From G965276765 sp965276825 (GTDB taxonomy: Bacteria > Actinomycetota > Acidimicrobiia > Acidimicrobiales > Palsa-688): a stretch of 64,000 bases of DNA. This document shows, one piece after another, positions 63,307 through 64,000 of the stretch. The position numbers and the translations under genes were made by a program. The notes below the pieces were generated by a model. The model did not search any database. It saw nothing but the letters and a program-made list of their open reading frames with translations, and was not told the origin of the DNA. The DNA is taken from the NCBI GenBank assembly GCA_965276825.1, contig OZ255630.1, positions 372,001 through 436,000 on the forward strand. Reading direction: 5' to 3'. How positions within the stretch are numbered: position 1 is the stretch's first letter; each line of letters begins with the position of its first letter.

Positions 63307-64000
63307 TCAGAGGTGGATGCCGCACTCGGTCTTGTCGAGCCCGGACCAGCGCCCGGCGCGTGCGTCCTCGCCGTCGGCGACCGGCCGGGTGCAGGGCTGG
63401 CAGCCGATGGAGAGGTAGCCGCGCTCGACCAACGGGTTGACGGCCACGTCGTGGTCGGCGATGTAGCCGGTGACGTCGAGGTCGCTCCACGTGGCGATCG
63501 GGTTGACCTTGACCAGGCCGCGCAGGTCCCTGGCCACGATCGGCGCCCCGGCCCGGGTGTCGGCCTCGGCGCGGCGCAGGCCGCTCATCCAGGCCAGCTT
63601 GCCGGTGAGGGCCAGGTCGAGCTGGGCGACCTTGGCTGCCGAGCAGCAGTTGACCGGGTCGACCTGCCAGAGCGGCACCGGTTGGGGCGGCACGGTCATG
63701 ACCGTGAGGTCGAGGTCGTAGCGGCGGCGGACCGTCTCGAGGGTCTCGAGGGTCTCGGGGAAGTGGTAGCCGGTGTCGATGAAGACCACCTCGATGGTCG
63801 GCTCGACCGAGACGGCCAGATCGATGAGCACCGCGTCGGCCATCGACGCGGTCAGGCAGAGCCGGGGGTGGAAGGCGTCGACCGCCCAGCGGATCACCGC
63901 GCCGGCCGGCTCGCGCTCGAAGCGGTCGTTGAGCTCGGCCAGGGCGGCATCGGAGTACGCGCCGTCGGCCGAAGAACCGTCGGCAGGTGCATCAGTGGAG
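63307..64000 (-). CDS. cysH: Phosphoadenosine/adenosine phosphosulfate reductase, 5' truncated by window edge
   Basis: The frame is open to the right edge, so the N-terminus lies beyond the window. Visible segments include LCLTASMADAVLIDLAV, VEVVFIDTGYHFPETLETL with one substitution, and RAGRWSGLDKTECGIHL with the active-site Cys. The pair NCC and the later CQPC supply four Cys for a 4Fe-4S cluster, the mark of adenylyl-sulfate (APS)-type reductases rather than E. coli-type enzymes. It works in assimilatory sulfate reduction. Confidence 0.92.
   Translation of the reverse strand, partial: STDAPADGSSADGAYSDAALAELNDRFEREPAGAVIRWAVDAFHPRLCLTASMADAVLIDLAVSVEPTIEVVFIDTGYHFPETLETLETVRRRYDLDLTVMTVPPQPVPLWQVDPVNCCSAAKVAQLDLALTGKLAWMSGLRRAEADTRAGAPIVARDLRGLVKVNPIATWSDLDVTGYIADHDVAVNPLVERGYLSIGCQPCTRPVADGEDARAGRWSGLDKTECGIHL

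Overview
The window is a high-GC chromosomal segment from an actinobacterium. The housekeeping block tig-clpP-clpX-folC-ndk-mreBCD-mrdA-rodA-[radical SAM]-[DUF2344]-rne/rng-rplU-rpmA-obgE-proB, a WhiB gene, an HrdB/SigA-like sigma factor and many GTG/TTG starts fit Actinomycetota. A deep lineage such as Acidimicrobiia is my guess from gene content and leaderless-looking promoters; it is not proven.

Layout. 1-4.6 kb: the end of a DUF3097 gene, then a convergent seven-gene Mrp/Mnh cation-proton antiporter operon on the minus strand, with overlapping genes and no large MrpA. 4.74-22.16 kb: an integrated element of about 17.4 kb in a tRNA-Lys(CTT) gene, bounded by a 24-bp direct repeat. A tyrosine integrase sits at the tRNA end. 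A long, mostly stop/start-coupled minus-strand operon (20.4 to 11.1 kb) runs: excisionase-like HTH, two small genes, AAA+ helicase/primase-like ATPase, an iteron/palindrome locus, three small genes, a frameshifted tail tape measure gene, an 87-aa coupled gene, a small-terminase-like gene and two paralogous small genes. The element also holds a WhiB, a VapBC45-like toxin-antitoxin pair, several HTH genes, a gene with an in-frame UGA, and an IS256-family insertion. No capsid, portal, large terminase or lysis gene is visible, so it is either a decayed prophage or a phage satellite.

22.1-33.1 kb: tRNA-Lys, tRNA-His, a primary-type sigma factor, a secreted SGNH hydrolase, tRNA-Arg, a CrtO-like acyltransferase, a membrane protein, a GT2-like glycosyltransferase, an alpha/beta hydrolase, a secreted kelch protein and a membrane GGDEF-EAL protein. 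33.1-34.6 kb: an unusual, lower-GC stretch. It encodes a 38-residue peptide made mostly of six perfect Gly-Val-Cys-Val-Arg repeats behind a strong Shine-Dalgarno, with a second small reading frame upstream, repeated DNA, tRNA-Gly and tRNA-Pro.

34.6-55.3 kb: protein quality control (trigger factor, ClpP, ClpX), folate polyglutamylation, nucleotide balance, the rod-shape and elongation machinery (MreBCD, PBP2, RodA), a frameshifted B12-type radical SAM gene, RNase E/G, ribosomal proteins L21 and L27, Obg and ProB. 55.3-64 kb: a VapBC pair, short-form 6-phosphogluconate dehydrogenase, a serine hydrolase, PspA, ProA (completing proline synthesis with ProB), a MoxR/VWA pair and the 3' part of an iron-sulfur CysH.

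Most notable: the Cys-repeat micro-peptide at 33.2 kb; the tape-measure plus small-terminase element lacking capsid genes; its iteron-bearing palindrome; and three genes interrupted by frameshift or stop (tape measure, radical SAM, 7.2-7.9 kb gene) that each need read-level confirmation.
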